Source: Colius striatus (Eukaryota > Chordata > Aves > Coliiformes > Coliidae). From it: a DNA stretch of 64,000 nt. Numbering within the stretch: position 1 is the first letter of the stretch; each line of letters begins with the position of its first letter. The notes beneath the pieces are model-generated. The model was not told where the DNA came from. It did not search any database and saw only the letters and a list, made by a program, of their open reading frames with translations. The stretch lies in the NCBI RefSeq assembly GCF_028858725.1, contig NC_084767.1, positions 1,787,501-1,851,500 on the forward strand. Reading direction: 5' to 3'. Below are positions 60,101 through 64,000 of this stretch, one piece after another. The position numbers were made by a program, and so were the translations under genes.

Positions 60101-61029
60101 GTAACTCCTGTTAGGGGGAGGAAATGATGCTTTAGTGACTTTTACTCCCATGCTTCCCTCATCCTTCTTTTCTATTTCGGTTGCTTGCATGAGATGTGGT
60201 TGGTTTGGTTCATGTTGTTTTACAAAAATAATGCTTTAAAAGCTGCAGTTGTCTACTAGTATTTTACAAAAGCAAACTGCAAGCACCGTCACCAGCATAA
60301 AAGCTACTGAGGTTGTAAGGAATTAAAAGGAAAGTTTTCATTAAAACTTCAATGAAAAGAGCAAAATCAGTCTCAAAGGTGAAACCGGTGAGGTTTGTGG
60401 TCAATTTGAGCAGAATATCAGAAAAAAAATACCATAAATGAGGAGCATGTATGGAAAAAGAAGTCTTCTAAGTAACATTTGTTTGGGGATTTTTTACCAT
60501 ATTGGTGAGATGACATTTTGAAAAATTTTAAGACATTCCTCTGTGGTAAATTCTGAAATAGTGAGGGAGAAATACTATTTGTTGACAGGGAATCATTATG
60601 GTTTTGAGGCGAGTCTCCAAGATCTAGCTTTCCCTCTTATTTAGTGCTTTTAATCTTAAATTAACGGATACTGATATAAAGTTTAAGTATATAATTTTAG
60701 CTTAATCCAGTTACTGTGTAATATTGTTTCACAAAGATCAGGCCGCTGTCTCTGTATTGCTGCTGACTTCTTTGCATTGGCACTTGAGATTATGTGTCTT
60801 CACAGAGTCTCATCACCAAACCAATACAACTGAAAAATAGCACCCCACACACACACCTTCCCCTACCAGTTAGTTTCAGGGTAATCCAGCACAAGAGATG
60901 AGGAGAAATGTGCATAAGGGTGGTGGAGGCAGAAGTGTGTGGCTACTGGCTATAGCAGTGAGAAAACCAGGACCATCTCCCGGCAGCAAAAAGAGTTTCA
61001 GACAGCTTAAAATGTGAAACTGTAGTACA
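54130..61029. other. AT-rich upstream flank, no gene recognised
   Basis: About 6.9 kb beyond the CLINT1 promoter has short chance frames only (the longest are near 55897-56463 and 58655-59053, minus strand), with no family resemblance, splice logic or RNA gene that I can support. In mammals the next gene in this direction is EBF1, at a distance; no EBF1 exon is seen here. Confidence 0.7.
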
Positions 61030-61304
61030 AAACATAAGGACAAGGGGTGATGGGATGAAGCTGGAACACAGAAAGTTCCATTTAAACATATGAGAAAATT
61101 CTTTTACTGTGAGGGTGAGGGAGCCCTGGCACAGGCTGCCCAGGGAGGATGTGGAGCCTCATCCCTTAGAGGTCTTCAAGACCTGCCTGGACATGTTCTT
61201 GTGTGACCTGATCTAGGTGACCCTGCTTCTCCAGAGGGGTTGGACTAGATGACCTCTAAAGGTCCTTTCCAACCCCTACCATTCTATGGTTCTGATTCTA
61301 TTCT
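61030..61304 (+). mobile_element. CR1 LINE 3'-end fragment, plus strand
   Basis: It reads AACATAAGGACAAGGGGTGA, GGCACAGGCTGCCCAGGGAG, AGAGGTCTTCAAGACCTGCC, then GGGTTGGACTAGATGACCTC and CAACCCCTACCATTCTATGG with the tail repeating TTCTGATTCTATTCTTATG-like units. This is a standard 5'-truncated CR1 3' end in the intergenic flank. Confidence 0.95.
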
Positions 61305-64000
61305 TATGCTGTCTACAGGAAGCAGATTTGATCCACTGGGATTTAAGTGGACATTTTCTTGCAGCATTGTGTAACCTTATGCACAGTCATTTACTACAGC
61401 TTCTTTCTCAGGATTGTTTGGTGCTGGTCACCATCAGGTAAAAGACCGTGAATTAAGCAGATTGATATCTCCAGCTCTTGAGGACAGCTCATTTCCAACT
61501 GCTTGCCTTCTCCTTCTTGAGTCTATGCCAGACAGATTTAAAATTTTGCCTTGCACGCAGTACCACCCAGTAAAACAAGTATGTTGCACAAGACCATAAT
61601 GCTGTGGCCTGGTTAATTTTGTACCAATTGTTTTACTGCTTTCTTCATTTGCAATAGTTTCAATTCCTCTCTTGTTCCCATCGATGTCGCCTTTATTTAC
61701 TGTCTCCCCCTGTGTCATGAACTTAATGCTTACCTTTGAATGAAGGCTGAGTTGAGAGAGAAGATATTGGCAGCCCTTAAGCTTCAAGGTGGTTGTTCAT
61801 TAGAGTTCATCAGTTTGGCACCTGCTTGCTGTTTTGGAAGACAGAAACAGAAAAAGGGAATATAAATGTTGCTAGCCCGAATAAAAGGTTCTGTTATTGG
61901 GGAAACAAAACCCCCAAAACAACAAACCTCCAAACCACCAGAAAAACAAACAGGTAAGAGCTCTGGAGAGTCAGGAGTTGTCAAAAAGCCTTCCTCATCA
62001 AACAGACTTCAGAGAACCATAGCAGACGGATTTTCAGTACCAGTCAAATATAAGAGTGTAGGAAGTTGACATGCTGTCCCTTGGAGAGCTGAGGTATTGA
62101 CAAAAGACATGCAAACTTGGAAAATGTACATTTGTGGAAAAATCCATCTTGACAAGTGACTGCACTTAAGTCGCCAAATGGACTTCACCCACGGGATGAA
62201 ACTCAATTATTGTTGCACATCCAATGAATCCATCCATGGAGAAAGCACATGGCCAATAAAAGGGAACTGTTCAGTAATCAGATCTTTCAAAAACTATTTA
62301 GCTTTTTGCCACTGAGTACCTGCTCTAAGTGACGTGTGCTTCCCTGCAAACCTGCTTGACTCCTTGACTAGCGGCTTAGAAGTGCTGAGCGGTTGTGAAG
62401 CACAAGCACACTCTGCACACGCCATTCGAGAGAATTTTCAAACCCTTCTGAGGAGATGTCTGACATAATATCTTTTTCAGCTGCAGTTTGTAGTTAGTAC
62501 ATCTGAAAGATGCTTTTCTGTTTATGTTTTATGATACTGGCAGTAGGAGCTATTTAATGCTCAAATGATTGTGTTAAATGGTTTAGCCCAGAGAGTCCCA
62601 GTCAAGGCTCCATTAAGTAAGAAGCCTGGAAACTGTAAGTCATTAAGACAGTCTTCCATTTTGAGTGAGGAAGTGTCTAGTGTGCAGCTGCTGCTGAGTT
62701 TATCTTTCCACACTAATATCTACTAGGTGCCATCTCTCTTCTTCTGAGATTATATTATCCTTTGCACAATCTGTGTACTTTTTATTTGCCATCTTCTTGA
62801 TTTCAGCATGGCCACACTTATGATCAATAATAAATCCTTCTTAGTGAAAGATCTATTTTGGTTCATTTTTATTTTCTGCTTCATAAATGAAAGCCAGCCC
62901 CACTAATGGCATCTAAGCCATTCGTTTTAGGATGCACCTGCACACATCTTTGTTTCATAGCAAAAACATTGTGAAACTGAAACACTGCAACTATTGTTTG
63001 CAAAAAAACCAGGCAAGAGTGGCTGGCAACAGATGCTTTTAAGAATATGGATATTAGATGTAAGTGTTTCCTCAGTCCACTTAGTTGCTGTTGCCAAATT
63101 TGAAGCCTTTGCTTCTTTTACCAGCCATCTAGTTCTGTTCTCTGTTTGTTTGATAGATCTATCATGGTGTTTTTTAGATGTCATTCTCTAGAATAAATTA
63201 AATATCCAGATTTTTCTCCTTCCAATATGTGAAATCCCAGTTCCAGCACTGTGTACACACCCATGTGTGGACATGCACACACACATTTGCCCTTCTGCTC
63301 ATCAGTAAAACGAAAGATGTCATGGGGACTAAGCTGTACTTTGGGATTTTATTTTGTTTATTTTTTACTCCCATTGTTTCAATCAAGATTTTTTCATCCC
63401 CTGTCTGCCTTTCTCTTTCTCTTTACAAGCAGGCAATTTGGTCTCGGAACATTCTCTGGGCTGCCAAGCAACAAGCTTCTCCTTATTCAGATTTTCTGGG
63501 AAAATTGTAGCACATCTGTTTACACTGTCACCCCAGTATAAGTTTGAGCCCACTCTTGAGGTGACAGCTATCAGCCACTATCAAGCCAAGTGAACAAGAT
63601 GAAGGATTAGGCATCAACCATCAGGTCTGCATCATCCCAGCCTCAGAACTGAGAGCTGGAGAAAACTGTATCACAATTTCATTCATATGGTTTGACTCGC
63701 TATGAATAGGGTACTAGATTTAACTCTCGTTTCAGCAGTAGGTGTCCAAAACTTGGTTGTTCTGAGGCATTACATGGGTACTTTGATCTTAATCCATAGC
63801 CAGCAATGCAAATGGAAACATGGGGCGACACATGGCCTAGCAAGCTTAAGTCCACGCTCAAGCCTACTCCTTGATATAATCAGAGCAAAAGACTGTTTAA
63901 CGTTTCTAGTGATTAAATTCTAGCAATTTTGTCTTGAAGTAAAAGTTCCACATTCTATGAAGAATCTCCTTGGGGCACTGAAAAGACTGCCTTTGAACCC
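61305..64000. other. Intergenic flank to right edge, nothing recognised
   Basis: This is AT-rich single-copy-looking sequence. A short CA/TG-rich patch lies near 63250-63290 (ACACACCCATGTGTGGACAT). No exon, RNA gene or repeat family is identifiable by eye. Confidence 0.65.

Noticed and set aside
54130..64000. EBF1 exons expected from mammalian gene order
   Set aside because: No EBF-family coding sequence is visible; the neighbour probably lies beyond the window.
1..64000. CRISPR arrays, operons, tRNA, rRNA, U6 or Y RNA genes
   Set aside because: None seen: the only tandem array is the 14-bp minisatellite, and no conserved small-RNA sequence was recognised on either strand.

Overview
This is a vertebrate nuclear window, almost certainly from a bird. 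It shows GT-AG spliced exons, about 40% GC introns, a CpG-island promoter, and CR1 LINE fragments whose 3' tips carry the avian/sauropsid ATTCTRTG-type tail. The species cannot be named from the sequence alone.

One protein-coding gene fills most of the window: CLINT1 (clathrin interactor 1; epsinR/enthoprotin) on the minus strand. All 12 coding exons were placed by reading each splice junction. They run from the ATG at 53697 down to the TAA at 1444-1446, join in frame, and give a 650-residue protein. Exons 1-5 encode the ENTH domain, which binds phosphoinositide and the SNARE Vti1b. Exons 6-12 encode a disordered tail with clathrin- and adaptor-binding motifs, ending in a Met/Gly-rich segment. 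The 3'UTR starts at 1443 and reaches at least to the left edge.

Layout: 1-1443 is 3'UTR. 1444-25026 holds exons 12 to 2 with modest introns and no CR1 copy that I recognise. 25027-53656 is the 28.6 kb intron 1, which holds most of the repeats: at least six CR1 pieces in both orientations, homopolymers, and a GC-rich island with a 14-bp minisatellite. About 53440-54100 is the CpG-island promoter with four ZNF143/THAP11-like motifs in one orientation. 54130-64000 is AT-rich upstream flank with one CR1 and no recognisable gene. In mammals this flank faces EBF1; that is known synteny, not something seen here.

No novel multi-gene system was found. The items most worth a second look are: the ZNF143-like motif array; a triplet of palindromic TGATTAATCA-type sites about 51-52 bp apart in intron 9; the GC-rich minisatellite island inside intron 1; inverted CR1 copies able to pair in the pre-mRNA; small changes in adaptor-binding motifs of the CLINT1 tail (a DPF motif, an extra Leu, a second GELF); tandem in-frame acceptors at exon 11; and poly(A) hexamers overlapping or crowding the stop codon.
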